NCBI GenBank assembly: GCA_902783205.1
Contig: CACZQE010000369.1
Coordinates: forward strand, 1 to 15,409
DNA length: 15,409 bases
Direction: 5' to 3'
Source of the DNA: an uncultured Lachnospiraceae bacterium
GTDB taxonomy: Bacteria; Bacillota_A; Clostridia; Lachnospirales; Lachnospiraceae
Shown: piece after piece, positions 1 to 9,200 of the stretch
Layout: every line of letters begins with the position of its first letter
Numbering within the stretch: position 1 is the stretch's first letter
Translations under genes and position numbers: made by a program
Notes under the pieces: model-generated
What the model saw: the letters and a program-made list of their open reading frames with translations, nothing else
The model's database searches: none
What the model was told of the DNA's origin: nothing

Positions 1-1478
1 CGTTCCGCCACGCCCACCTGTCCTTTTCCTCCGTCCATCATAATAATGTCCGGGAAGGACGAAAAACTGCCGGGCCCTGCCTCTCCTTCCTCCAGGGCCT
101 GCTGGTCCCGCAGACCATGGGCGAAACGCCTGGTCAGGGCTTCTTCCATACTTGCGTAGTCGTCCGGTCCTTTCACTGACCGGATCCTGAACCGGCGGTA
201 GTCGCTGCGTCTGGGTTTCCCCATCTCGAAAACCACCATGGATGCCACATTTTCATATCCGCTGGTATTGGAGATATCAAAGGCCTCCATTCTCCGGATT
301 CCTTCCATTCCCAGAAGGTTTTCCAGCTCACGGACGGCGCCGGTGGTCCGGGCCTCTTCTCTCCTGATCTTCTCCTTGTCTCTGGACAGGACGTTATCCG
401 CATTTTCCTGTACCAGCTCCATCATCTGCTTTTTGGGTCCGCGTTTCGGCAGGAAAAGGCTGACGGCGGTTCCCCTCTTCTGGCCCAGCCATTCCTCAAG
501 GACTTCCTGTCCTTCCGGCATGGCAGACAAATGTATCTCCCGGGGCACGTAAGGTGTTCCCACATAAAACTGTTTGATGAAGTCCTCCATGACCTCCTCG
601 TCACTGCTGTCTCCGACGCCGGTCATATGGAAATGATCACGTCCCAGAAGCTTTCCGTCCCGGACAAAAAAGACCGAGACCACTGCCTCGTCTTTTTCTC
701 TGGCAACGGCAATCAGATCTCTTTCTTCCCGGTCATTCCGGTTGATCTTCTGCTTCTCTCCGATTCTTCTGACACTCTCGATCAGGTCACGGTACTCGGC
801 CGCCCTCTCAAACTCCAGGTCGGCTGCCGCTTCCTGCATTTTATCCTGAAGCCGGGCAAGAACTTCTCTGTCATCCCCCTGAAGAAAATGCATTGCCTTT
901 TCCACATTCTCCCTGTAGCCGGCAGGATCTACATTTCCCTGGCAGGGCGCGTCACACTGACCGATCTGGTGATAGAGGCAGGGCCTTTCTTTTCCGAAAT
1001 CCCGGGGCAGCTTCCTGCTGCAGTTCCTGATCCTGTAAATGCGTCTCATGAGCTCCAGGGTCTCCTTTACCGCGCCGGCGCTGGTATAGGGACCAAAATA
1101 CTTCTCTTTATCCCTGCGGGGGCGGCGGCAGAATTCCAGCCTGGGATACATTTCCTGCACAGTGACCCGGATATAGGGATATCCCTTGTCATCCTTAAGC
1201 ATGGTATTGTATCGGGGCCGGTGTTCCTTAATCAGGTTGCATTCCAGGACCAGGGCCTCCACCTCGTTATTAGTGATTATATATTCAAAATATGCGATAT
1301 GAGAAACCATGTGGGCAATCTTCAGACTTTTATGATAACCAGTCTGAAAATACTGGCGGACCCTGTTTTTCAGGATCCTTGCTTTCCCCACATAGATGAT
1401 CTCATCCTTCTCGTCGTGCATCAGATACACGCCCGGCTTGGCAGGGAGCTTTTTCAGTTCTTCTTCCAGATCAAACAT
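1..1478 (-). CDS. uvrC: UvrABC system protein C, excinuclease subunit (3' end cut by window edge)
   Basis: UvrC makes the two incisions flanking a DNA lesion after UvrA/UvrB recognition in nucleotide excision repair. About 492 of the usual ~600 residues are present; the C-terminus lies beyond base 1. The N-terminal GIY-YIG nuclease domain shows GVY at residues 16-18, YVG at 29-31 and Arg39. Four cysteines at 153, 167, 175 and 179 (C-X13-C-X7-C-X3-C) match the Fe-S cluster site known for UvrC. A UVR (UvrB-contacting) helix pair lies near 200-237. The RNase H-like endonuclease domain supplies Asp401 (FDIS) and Asp482 (DGGKG); the later catalytic His and the helix-hairpin-helix DNA-binding repeats would be off the edge. 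The ATG is preceded by an AGGAG site. It is the last gene seen in the minus-strand block, 72 bp after ftsH and separated from it by a hairpin. Confidence 0.97.
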   Translation of the reverse strand, partial: MFDLEEELKKLPAKPGVYLMHDEKDEIIYVGKARILKNRVRQYFQTGYHKSLKIAHMVSHIAYFEYIITNNEVEALVLECNLIKEHRPRYNTMLKDDKGYPYIRVTVQEMYPRLEFCRRPRRDKEKYFGPYTSAGAVKETLELMRRIYRIRNCSRKLPRDFGKERPCLYHQIGQCDAPCQGNVDPAGYRENVEKAMHFLQGDDREVLARLQDKMQEAAADLEFERAAEYRDLIESVRRIGEKQKINRNDREERDLIAVAREKDEAVVSVFFVRDGKLLGRDHFHMTGVGDSSDEEVMEDFIKQFYVGTPYVPREIHLSAMPEGQEVLEEWLGQKRGTAVSLFLPKRGPKKQMMELVQENADNVLSRDKEKIRREEARTTGAVRELENLLGMEGIRRMEAFDISNTSGYENVASMVVFEMGKPRRSDYRRFRIRSVKGPDDYASMEEALTRRFAHGLRDQQALEEGEAGPGSFSSFPDIIMMDGGKGQVGVAE

Positions 1479-1507
1479 GTTCCCGCTCCTGTACTCTCCA
1501 TATAAGA

Positions 1508-1537
1508 GGAGGATTCCATCACAGGGTGGAATCCTCC
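1508..1537 (-). terminator. Perfect hairpin between ftsH and uvrC, possible weak terminator
   Basis: An 11-bp perfect inverted repeat (GGAGGATTCCA with TGGAATCCTCC) encloses an 8-nt loop, just after the ftsH stop and before the uvrC ribosome binding site. Read on the minus strand it is followed by TCTTATAT rather than a clean U-run, so termination may be inefficient. It could instead stabilise the ftsH 3' end after processing. Confidence 0.5.
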
Positions 1538-1550
1538 GCATTAAGATTTA

Positions 1551-3554
1551 TTATTCTGTCGTAACTTCCGGCTCCCCGGTTTCCGCTTCTGCTTCCGCCT
1601 CTTCTGCCGGGTCTTCTTCCGGCTCTTCTGTTACCTCTGCCGATGTTTCTTCTGCTGCACCAGCCGGTGCTTCTTCTGTCACATCAGCCGGCGCTTCTTC
1701 CCTATCACCGCCTGCTTCATATTCATTAAAGATCTTCATGAACTCACTGCCGGTGATCGTCTCTTTTTCTATAAGGAAGGCTGCAATCCGGTGCATAACA
1801 CCTTCATGCTCCTCAACGATCTTCTTTGCCTTGGCATAAGCATCCTTGAGAATTTCCTTTACTTCTTTATCGATCAGAGCGCCTGTGGCATCCGAGCAGT
1901 TCAGTACCGGTCTGCCGTCGAGATAACGGCTCTCTATGGACTCAAGTCCCATCAGACCGAAGGACTCTGACATACCGTACTGTGTCACCATGGCACGGGC
2001 AATTTTTGTTGCCCGCTCAATATCATTGGATGCCCCTGTGGTAACGCTCTTGAAAATCACTTCTTCCGCGGCGCGTCCGCCGAAGAGTGTTACCAGTTCA
2101 CTGAGCATCTGATCTTTGCTCATCAGATATTTTTCTTCCTCAGGCACCTGCATTGTGTAACCGAGGGCTCCCATAGTCCTGGGAACGATGGTGATCTTCT
2201 GCACCGGCTCCGTATGCTTCTGGACTGCGATCATAAGGGCGTGGCCTACTTCATGGTATGCCACGATCTTCTTCTCGTCTTCGCCGAGAATCCGGTCTTT
2301 CTTCTCCTTACCGGCGATGACCACTTCCACCGCCTCCAGAAGGTCTTTCTGGGATACTGCCTTACGTCCGGCTTTTACCGCTCCCAAAGCACCCTCATTG
2401 ATCATGTTGGCCAGGTCTGAACCGACCGCACCGGATGTGGCAAGAGCCAGTTCATTGAAGTCAACCGTCTCGTCCATACGGACATTTCTGGCATGAACCT
2501 TCAGGGTCTCGATCCGGCCTTTTAAGTCGGGCCGCTCCACAATGACGCGCCTGTCAAAACGTCCCGGCCTGAGCAGGGCTTTGTCAAGCACTTCCGGACG
2601 GTTGGTTGCCGCCAGGATCACAAGTCCCTTGGAGGAATCGAAACCATCCATTTCCGCAAGCAGGGCATTCAGGGTCTGCTCTCTCTCATCATTGCCGCCG
2701 CCGTAGCGGGAATCCCGGCTCTTTCCGATCGCATCGATCTCATCAATAAATATAATACAGGGAGCCATGGACTGTGCCTGTTTGAAAAGGTCCCGGACTC
2801 TCGAAGCACCCACGCCGACAAACATTTCCACAAAATCCGATCCGGACAGGGAAAAGAAGGGAACATTGGCCTCTCCGGCCACTGCCTTTGCCAGCAATGT
2901 CTTTCCTGTTCCGGGCGGGCCGACCAGCAATGCGCCCTTGGGGAGACGCGCGCCGATCTCAATGTATTTTCCCGGATTATGCAGGAAATCTACCATCTCG
3001 GTCAGACTTTCCTTGGCCTCATCCTGACCGGCAACATCCTCAAAAGATACGCCTGTCTTTTTCTCAACATAGACCTTCGCATTGCTCTTTCCCACGCTGC
3101 CCATCATGCCGCCGCCTCTTCCGAAGCCCCGCATCACGAAATACATGAGTCCGTAGATCAGGACAAAGGGAAGGACATAGCCTACCAGGGCGGAGGTTAC
3201 CAGAGATGTGCCGCTGGAGTCCTGCTTTTCAAACTTGACACCCGCCTCATTCAGACGGCTGACAATCTCGTAGTCGCTGCTGATGGGAATTGTATAATAT
3301 GTAGTTTTTACCAGCGGATTATCCTGCTTCTTAGGCTCGATCAGAATCTTGCTGTCTGTCAGAGTGACGCTGCCGACTTCCTTCTTGTCCAGCATCTTCA
3401 GGAATTCATCGTATGTAATCTTTTCCTGCTGGCCATCTCTGTACCGGTTCATCACCGAGGTAAAGAGGATCGTGATTCCCAGGCAGACTGCCACCATCAC
3501 AATCAGTGACTGTATCCGCCTTTTTTTATTTGGATCCTTCTTATTATTATCCAT
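1551..3554 (-). CDS. ftsH: ATP-dependent zinc metalloprotease FtsH
   Basis: Membrane-anchored hexameric AAA+ protease that unfolds and degrades membrane and regulatory proteins on the cytoplasmic side. The 667-residue product has a basic N-terminus, a first membrane helix at about 15-35, an external domain to about 115, and a second helix at about 120-142 followed by a glycine-rich turn. The AAA+ module shows Walker A GPPGTGKT (212-219), pore motif FVG (245-247), Walker B IIFIDEID (267-274) and second region of homology with arginine fingers near 316-336. The protease domain has zinc motif HEVGH (434-438), with Asp511 in GASND as the likely third ligand. The last ~55 residues are a Glu/Ala/Thr-rich acidic tail with loosely repeated EEAPA and AEVTEEP units, longer than the core family needs. 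The start is fixed by GGAG 6 nt upstream. It begins 11 bp after the mrp stop, so cotranscription is likely. Confidence 0.98.
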   Translation of the reverse strand: MDNNKKDPNKKRRIQSLIVMVAVCLGITILFTSVMNRYRDGQQEKITYDEFLKMLDKKEVGSVTLTDSKILIEPKKQDNPLVKTTYYTIPISSDYEIVSRLNEAGVKFEKQDSSGTSLVTSALVGYVLPFVLIYGLMYFVMRGFGRGGGMMGSVGKSNAKVYVEKKTGVSFEDVAGQDEAKESLTEMVDFLHNPGKYIEIGARLPKGALLVGPPGTGKTLLAKAVAGEANVPFFSLSGSDFVEMFVGVGASRVRDLFKQAQSMAPCIIFIDEIDAIGKSRDSRYGGGNDEREQTLNALLAEMDGFDSSKGLVILAATNRPEVLDKALLRPGRFDRRVIVERPDLKGRIETLKVHARNVRMDETVDFNELALATSGAVGSDLANMINEGALGAVKAGRKAVSQKDLLEAVEVVIAGKEKKDRILGEDEKKIVAYHEVGHALMIAVQKHTEPVQKITIVPRTMGALGYTMQVPEEEKYLMSKDQMLSELVTLFGGRAAEEVIFKSVTTGASNDIERATKIARAMVTQYGMSESFGLMGLESIESRYLDGRPVLNCSDATGALIDKEVKEILKDAYAKAKKIVEEHEGVMHRIAAFLIEKETITGSEFMKIFNEYEAGGDREEAPADVTEEAPAGAAEETSAEVTEEPEEDPAEEAEAEAETGEPEVTTE

Positions 3555-3565
3555 TTAATTCTCCA

Positions 3566-4402
3566 TTACTTCCAGCCGGATTCGATTACTTTAAGAGCAT
3601 CTTTCATGTAATCGGCTCCCTCAAACTCAATTTTTCCTTCGTCACAGGCTTTTGCCAGTTCCGGATCGATAGGAAGTTTGGCAAGCACCGGTACCTCGAA
3701 GCGGGCCGCAATCTCATCCACATGGCTTTCTCCGAAAACGGAAATCTTCTTTCCGCAATCCGGGCAGACTGCATAACTCATATTTTCCACAAGCCCCAGG
3801 ATGGGCACCTGCATCATCTGTGCCATCTTGGCCGCTTTTTCCACAATCATGCCGACCAGTTCCTGCGGAGAAGCCACAATAACAATGCCGTCAAGGGGAA
3901 TGGACTGGAAGACTGTCAGCGGAACATCCCCGGTTCCCGGAGGCATATCAATGAACATATAATCGATATTATGCCACATGGTCTCGCCCCAGAACTGGTT
4001 GATCACGCCGCCAAGGACCGGGCCTCTCCAGATGACCGGATCCGTCTCATTGGCCAGCATCAGGTTAACGGAAACCATTTCAATGCCGGTTGTCGTAACA
4101 GCCGGTACAATCAGTCCGTCCATGTTTCCGACCAGGCTCTGCTTTACGCCGAAAGCCCTGGGAATGGAAGGACCTGTGATATCCGCATCCATCACTGCCG
4201 TTTTATATCCTTCCCTCATAGCCGCACAAGCCAGCAGGGATGTTACCATGGACTTACCCACACCACCTTTTCCGGAAACAATTCCGATCACTTTCTTTAC
4301 GGAACTTCCCTTGGCCAGGGGCACAAGGAAATCCTCCGGCGATGTCTTTCTCTGGCTGCAGTTCTCACTGCAGCTGCTGCAATCGTAGGAACAGTCACTC
4401 AT
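3566..4402 (-). CDS. mrp: Mrp/NBP35-family P-loop ATPase, Fe-S cluster carrier
   Basis: Members of this family bind and transfer [4Fe-4S] clusters to apoproteins in the cytoplasm in an ATPase-dependent way. The 278-residue protein carries the deviant Walker A GKGGVGKS (44-51), the MDADITGPS segment (71-79), the FIDMPPGTGD motif (150-159) and a CPDC pair (213-216) that in the family forms the bridging cluster at the dimer interface. It lacks the N-terminal DUF59/MIP18 domain of longer Mrp proteins. It starts instead with four closely spaced cysteines (4, 8, 11, 15), reminiscent of the N-terminal cluster of eukaryotic Nbp35 but with different spacing. A GAGG site lies about 10 nt upstream of the ATG. 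It sits 65 bp after rpe and 11 bp before ftsH in the same orientation. Family assignment is firm; the client proteins are unknown. Confidence 0.93.
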   Translation of the reverse strand: MSDCSYDCSSCSENCSQRKTSPEDFLVPLAKGSSVKKVIGIVSGKGGVGKSMVTSLLACAAMREGYKTAVMDADITGPSIPRAFGVKQSLVGNMDGLIVPAVTTTGIEMVSVNLMLANETDPVIWRGPVLGGVINQFWGETMWHNIDYMFIDMPPGTGDVPLTVFQSIPLDGIVIVASPQELVGMIVEKAAKMAQMMQVPILGLVENMSYAVCPDCGKKISVFGESHVDEIAARFEVPVLAKLPIDPELAKACDEGKIEFEGADYMKDALKVIESGWK

Positions 4403-4467
4403 AATTGTACTACCTCATTTCTATTAATTCTTCTGTCTCATTTCAGCCGTCTTTTCCGGCTCCTTAT

Positions 4468-5118
4468 CTAGATCATCTGCGCCCTGATGGCCTTTACGTT
4501 AGCCTCGATATCGCCGCCGAACACAGCGGATCCCGCCACCAGAACGTCTGCGCCGCACTCCATGATATGGGCGGCATTGGAAACATTGACCCCTCCGTCA
4601 ACTTCCACCAGGGTATCAAGTCCTCTTTCCCGGATCACAGCCTTCATCTGCGCCAGTTTCTCATCCGTATAGGGGATGTACTTCTGGCCGCCGTAGCCGG
4701 GATTCACGGACATGATCAGAACCATATAGAGGTCCGGAAGGACATAGTCCAGAACGCTCAGCGGGGTTGCCGGGTTCAGGGATACGGCAGCCTTTTTCCC
4801 GCAGGCGCGGATCTGGCCGATCACCCGGTCCAGATGCCTGCAGGCTTCCGCATGGACACAGATGATATCTGAGCCTGCGGCCGCAAACTCTTCTATATAG
4901 CGTCCCGGTTCCTCGATCATCAGATGCACGTCAAATACCGCATCGGTCAGAGGCCGGAGCGCCTTTATGACCGGAAGGCCGAAGGATATCTGCGGAACAA
5001 ACATTCCGTCCATTACATCAATATGCACAAAATCGGCCCCTGCGTCAAGGGCAAGTTTTACATCACGCCCCAGGTTTGTAAAGTCTGCCGATAAGATTGA
5101 AGGTGATAAATATCCCAT
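4468..5118 (-). CDS. rpe: Ribulose-phosphate 3-epimerase
   Basis: Interconverts D-ribulose 5-phosphate and D-xylulose 5-phosphate in the pentose phosphate pathway. The 216 residues cover a complete TIM barrel of normal family length. Visible signatures are the N-terminal SPSILSADF, metal ligands His32 and Asp34 (VHIDVMDG), His65 (FDVHLMIE) and Asp174 (VEVDGGV), the phosphate-loop segment NPGYGGQ (139-145), and the C-terminal phosphate-binding VAGSAVFG (194-201). The start is supported by GGGAGG 6 nt upstream. The gene follows pfkA by 29 bp, putting a glycolytic and a pentose-phosphate enzyme in one probable transcript. No odd residue was noticed in the active site. Confidence 0.97.
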   Translation of the reverse strand: MGYLSPSILSADFTNLGRDVKLALDAGADFVHIDVMDGMFVPQISFGLPVIKALRPLTDAVFDVHLMIEEPGRYIEEFAAAGSDIICVHAEACRHLDRVIGQIRACGKKAAVSLNPATPLSVLDYVLPDLYMVLIMSVNPGYGGQKYIPYTDEKLAQMKAVIRERGLDTLVEVDGGVNVSNAAHIMECGADVLVAGSAVFGGDIEANVKAIRAQMI

Positions 5119-5147
5119 ACTTTTCCTCCCGTCATGTCATTCTTTTG

Positions 5148-6158
5148 TTACTGAAGCGTATAAACAGAACGTCCCAGCATCCTGGAAACCTGATATTCAT
5201 ACTCATCCACGTCTTTTACCATGGAAAGTGCCTCATCAATGTCATAGTCCACATACTGTCCGTTGCGGAAACCTACAACACGGTTGGTTGCGCCTGCGCA
5301 AAGCAGGTCGACTGCCAGCGCGCTCATGAAAGATGCATGTACTCTGTCCTGGGCAGTGGGATTGCCGCCCCTCTGTACATAACCCAGGATACTTGCTCTT
5401 GTCTCAATGCCGGTCGCATCCTCAACATCCTTTGCCATACCGTAGGAATGTCCGATACCCTCTGCATTGATGATCAGATGATGCTTCTTACCTTTGGAAT
5501 GGGTCTCCATGATGCCTTCTACGATCTGCGATACAAGTCTCGGCCTGTTTCCGTCAAACCGCTCCGGAATGATGATTTCCTCGGCACCGGCTGCAATACC
5601 GCACCATAAAGCGATATATCCGGCATTTCTTCCCATTACCTCAATGATCGAGCAGCGCTCGTGGGAAGCTGATGTGTCACGGATCTTATCGATACAGTCC
5701 ATAGCAGTATTAACCGCTGTGTCAAATCCGATCGTGTACTCGGTGCAGCCGATATCCAGATCGATGGTTCCGGGGATGCCAACCGTGTTGATTCCCTGTG
5801 CGGAAAGAGCCTGTGCCCCGCGGAAGGATCCGTCACCGCCGATTACGATCAGGCCGTCGATTCCGTGCTTATGGCAGATCTCTGCTGCTTCCTTCTGTAC
5901 CTCCAGCTGCTTGAACTCCAGGCAGCGTGCCGTATACAGAACGGTACCACCGTAGGAAATGATTCCCTTGGTGAAGTTCTTGTCCATCTCAAAAATTTCT
6001 TCATTCAGAAGTCCGCTGTATCCGCGGTAAATACCTTTTACCTTACAGCCTCTTGCCCATGCTGTCCTTGCTGCCGCACGTATGGCCGCGTTCATACCCG
6101 GCGCATCGCCGCCACTGGTCAAAATGCCAATTGTGTCAACTGCTGAAGCACTACCCAT
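5148..6158 (-). CDS. pfkA: ATP-dependent 6-phosphofructokinase
   Basis: Phosphorylates fructose 6-phosphate to fructose 1,6-bisphosphate, the committed step of glycolysis. From the chosen ATG the protein has 336 residues. It shows the nucleotide loop SGGDAPGMN (15-23) and GGDGS (107-111). Gly after GGD and Gly130 in PGTID indicate ATP rather than PPi as donor. It also shows the HER substrate segment (166-168) and MGRN (175-178). The catalytic loop reads TIDLD (131-135) instead of the usual TIDND: both Asp residues are kept, but the intervening Asn is Leu. The start at 6158 was preferred because AGAGG lies about 6 nt upstream and the reading then begins close to the family's usual N-terminus. 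An in-frame ATG at 6176 has its own GGGGAG, but that site falls inside a GC-rich hairpin. It lies downstream of dnaE, an arrangement known from Bacillota, and 29 bp before rpe. Confidence 0.96.
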   Translation of the reverse strand: MGSASAVDTIGILTSGGDAPGMNAAIRAAARTAWARGCKVKGIYRGYSGLLNEEIFEMDKNFTKGIISYGGTVLYTARCLEFKQLEVQKEAAEICHKHGIDGLIVIGGDGSFRGAQALSAQGINTVGIPGTIDLDIGCTEYTIGFDTAVNTAMDCIDKIRDTSASHERCSIIEVMGRNAGYIALWCGIAAGAEEIIIPERFDGNRPRLVSQIVEGIMETHSKGKKHHLIINAEGIGHSYGMAKDVEDATGIETRASILGYVQRGGNPTAQDRVHASFMSALAVDLLCAGATNRVVGFRNGQYVDYDIDEALSMVKDVDEYEYQVSRMLGRSVYTLQ

Positions 6159-6177
6159 AACATACCTCTCTTTCATC

Positions 6178-6215
6178 GAAGCTGCTCCCCCGCAGGCCCG
6201 CGGCCGGCCAGCTTC
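6178..6215 (-). promoter_or_regulatory. GC-rich hairpin in the pfkA leader
   Basis: Outer arms GAAGCTG and CAGCTTC (7 bp) enclose a GC-rich core in which CCGC and GCGG can also pair. On the minus strand the hairpin ends just before the upstream in-frame ATG of pfkA (6176) and contains its GGGGAG, so folding would mask that start. No U-run follows, so it is not an intrinsic terminator. It may be an RNA processing or stability element in dnaE-pfkA mRNA; no known riboswitch was recognised. Confidence 0.35.
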
Positions 6216-6271
6216 CTGTAATCCCCTGTCGTCAGTTTCACATCAAAGTAATCAGATTTATTTTATCGCTT

Positions 6272-9200
6272 TTAGGACAATTTTTCAATACTGGCCTCGG
6301 ACAGCTTTACATTTTCCGCGCCGAAAAGATCGCGGATCTGCGCGATAACTTCCGGACTTCCTGAAACCGCCTTATAGGCCGGCAGCTTTTTGAACTTTCT
6401 CTCTGCCCGGGTAAATACTGCCACCGGGTCTTCTCCGGGATTCTCCCGGATAATGGAGTCAAGCATGTCCTTTTTTTCATCGAAAGCCGCCACATCTTTT
6501 GTCCGGATCCAGACGGTTTTGGGAATATCATCCATGGCCAGGATCCGCTGGGCAATCAGTTTGCCGCTCTCCTCGGACACGGATGCCCGGCCCCGCACGT
6601 AGACGGGCCGGTCCTTGACCAGCACTTCCCCGTAAGCCTTGTAGTCCCTGGGGAAGACCAGGACTTCCACTGTCCCGTAAAGGTCTTCCAGAGTCACGAA
6701 AGCCATTGTCTGGCCATTCTTTGTCTGCTTGGTGGTCACATCATTGACCAGGCCTCCGGTCACATAGTAGAAACCGTCTCTGACCACACTTCTTCCCGTA
6801 TCCTCATCCGGCTCGTAATCGATGGATCTTGCCGTCACCTGCTTCTCCAGAGAATCTCTCCAGGCATCCAGAGGATGGCCGCTGACGTAGATTCCCAGTA
6901 CTTCCTTTTCAAAGGCAAGTTTCTGACTGCTGTCATAGTCCTGTACTGCCGGGTAGGTCACTTCAAATTCCTGCTTGTCCTTCTCGGAGAAAAAGTCAAA
7001 GAGGGACATCTGCCCGCTTACGGTCTCTTTCTTTTCCCTGCTGATCTGGTCCAGAAGGGCCGGATAGATCATCATCTGCTGCTTTCTGGAAGCGCCGAGT
7101 CCGTCCAGGGCGCCGGCCTTGATGAGATTCTCCAGGGTACGCTTATTGACCTCCCTGCTGCTGAACCGCTCCATAAAGTCCTTGAGACTTGTGAACTTTC
7201 CGCCTTTCTCCCGCTCTGCGATCATAGCCTCGATCACATTTCTGCCAAGGCTGCGGATAGCGGAAAGACCGTAGCGGATTGAGCCGCCCGACACGGAAAA
7301 GCCGCTTTCCCCTTCATTGATATCCGGCGGCACAATAGGTATGCCCATGCTTCTGCAGGTATTGATATACTCTGTTACCTTTTTTGTATTGGTAATAACA
7401 GAGGTCAGAAGGGCGGCCATAAACTCCACGGGATAGTGGCAGCGCAGCCATGCAGTCTGGTAGGAAACCACCGCATAGGCAGCGGCATGGGACTTGTTGA
7501 AAGCGTACTTGGCAAAGTCCACCATGTCATCGAAGATCTGGTTGGCCACCTCTTCCGGGATTCCCCGGCGGATACAGCCTTCCACGCCTTCTTCATCGCT
7601 GCCGTAGACAAAGTTCTTCCGCTCCCGGGCCATCACATCGCCCTTTTTCTTGGACATGGCCCGTCGTACAAGATCGCTCCTGCCCAGGGTATATCCCGCC
7701 AGTTTCATAACGATCTGCATAACCTGCTCCTGGTAGACGATGCAGCCGTAGGTCGGCGCAAGGATTTCCTCCAGTTCCGGGCAGGCATAGCGGATTGACT
7801 CCTGGTTCTGTTTTCCTTTTATATACTTTGGAATAAAGTCCATGGGACCGGGCCTGTAAAGGGAAATTCCCGCGATGATATCTTCCAGACTGCCGGGCTT
7901 CAGCTCTTTCATAAAGGACTTCATGCCCGCGCTTTCCAGCTGGAAAACTCCTTCCGTATGCCCCTGGCCGATCATCTCATAGACTTCGGGATCGTTATAG
8001 TCAATATGGTCAATGGAAAATGTCATGCCGGGCCGCTGGTTGATCATGCGCTCCGCGTCCTGGATCACCGTAAGGGTACGAAGGCCCAGGAAATCCATCT
8101 TCAAAAGTCCAAGTTCCTCGATGGTAGTCATGGGGAACTGGGTGGTTATGACATTTTCCGCTCCTCTCGAAAGGGGGACGAATTCATCCAGGGCTCTGGA
8201 TCCGATCACGACGCCGGCCGCATGGATGGACGTATGCCGCGGCAGGCCTTCCAGCCTCATGGACATATCGATCAGGTTTCGGACCGTCTCGTCCTCATCA
8301 TAAAGCTTCTTTAAGTCTCTGTTCGCTTTCAGGGCCTTTTCGATGGTGATGCCCAGCTCCATGGGGATCATCTTTGCGACATGGTCCACTCTGGCGTAGG
8401 GAATATCCAGCACCCTTCCCACATCCCGCACTGCCATGCGGGCTGCCATGGTACCGAAGGTAATAATCTGCACCACCTTGTCCCTGCCGTACTTTTCGTA
8501 AACATAATCAATGACTTCCTGCCGGCGTTCATAGCAGAAGTCGATATCAATATCCGGCATGGATACCCGCTCCGGATTGAGGAAACGCTCAAAGATCAGC
8601 TGATAGCGGATGGGATCAATGTTGGTAATGCGGAGGCAGTAGGATACCAGGCTGCCGGCGGCAGAGCCTCTGCCAGGTCCCACGGCTATGTTTCTGCTTC
8701 TGGCAAAACGGATAAAATCCCATACTATAAGGAAGTAATCCACATATCCCATGTCGCGGATGGTATTGAGCTCGTAGTCCAGCCGGCTGACCAGACTCTC
8801 ATCCGGCTCCCGGCCGAACCGCTCCTTTAAGCCCTCCCGGCAGAGCATGGAAAGATAGGAAAATGCGTCATATCCCTCAGGGACATCGAAAGCCGGCAGT
8901 TTCTGCTCGTGGAAGCGGATTTCCACATTGCAACGCTCGGCGATCCGATGGGTATTCTCCAATGCTTCTCTGGCATAGGGGAAGATCCTCTGCATCTCCT
9001 CCTCGGACTTCAGATAATACTGGCCGCCCTCATATCGCATCCTGTTTTCATCCTTCTGCAGCTTTCCTGTCTGTATACAGAGCAGAAGGTCGTGAGGTTC
9101 CGCGTCCTGTTCCAGGATATAATGAACATCATTGGTAGCCACGAGGGGGATGTCCAGCTCCTTAGACATGCGGAGCAGGCTGTTGTTGACCTCGGTCTGT

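Noticed and set aside
531..1505. Long plus-strand open frame of 324 codons
   Set aside because: It is antisense to uvrC, whose frame carries GIY-YIG, Fe-S cysteine and endonuclease motifs. No domain is recognisable in the plus frame.
4441..4467. Small hairpin AGCCG/CGGCT between rpe and mrp
   Set aside because: Five base pairs only and no U-run, so it is probably chance in a cotranscribed gap.
3506..4471. Plus-strand open frame of 321 codons
   Set aside because: It is antisense to mrp and the ftsH start. The His-rich composition is a typical shadow of the minus-strand reading frame.
6216..6271. Possible pfkA promoter TTGATG with 17-bp spacer and GATTAC
   Set aside because: The -10 matches consensus at only 3 of 6 positions; it is too weak to report beside likely cotranscription from dnaE.
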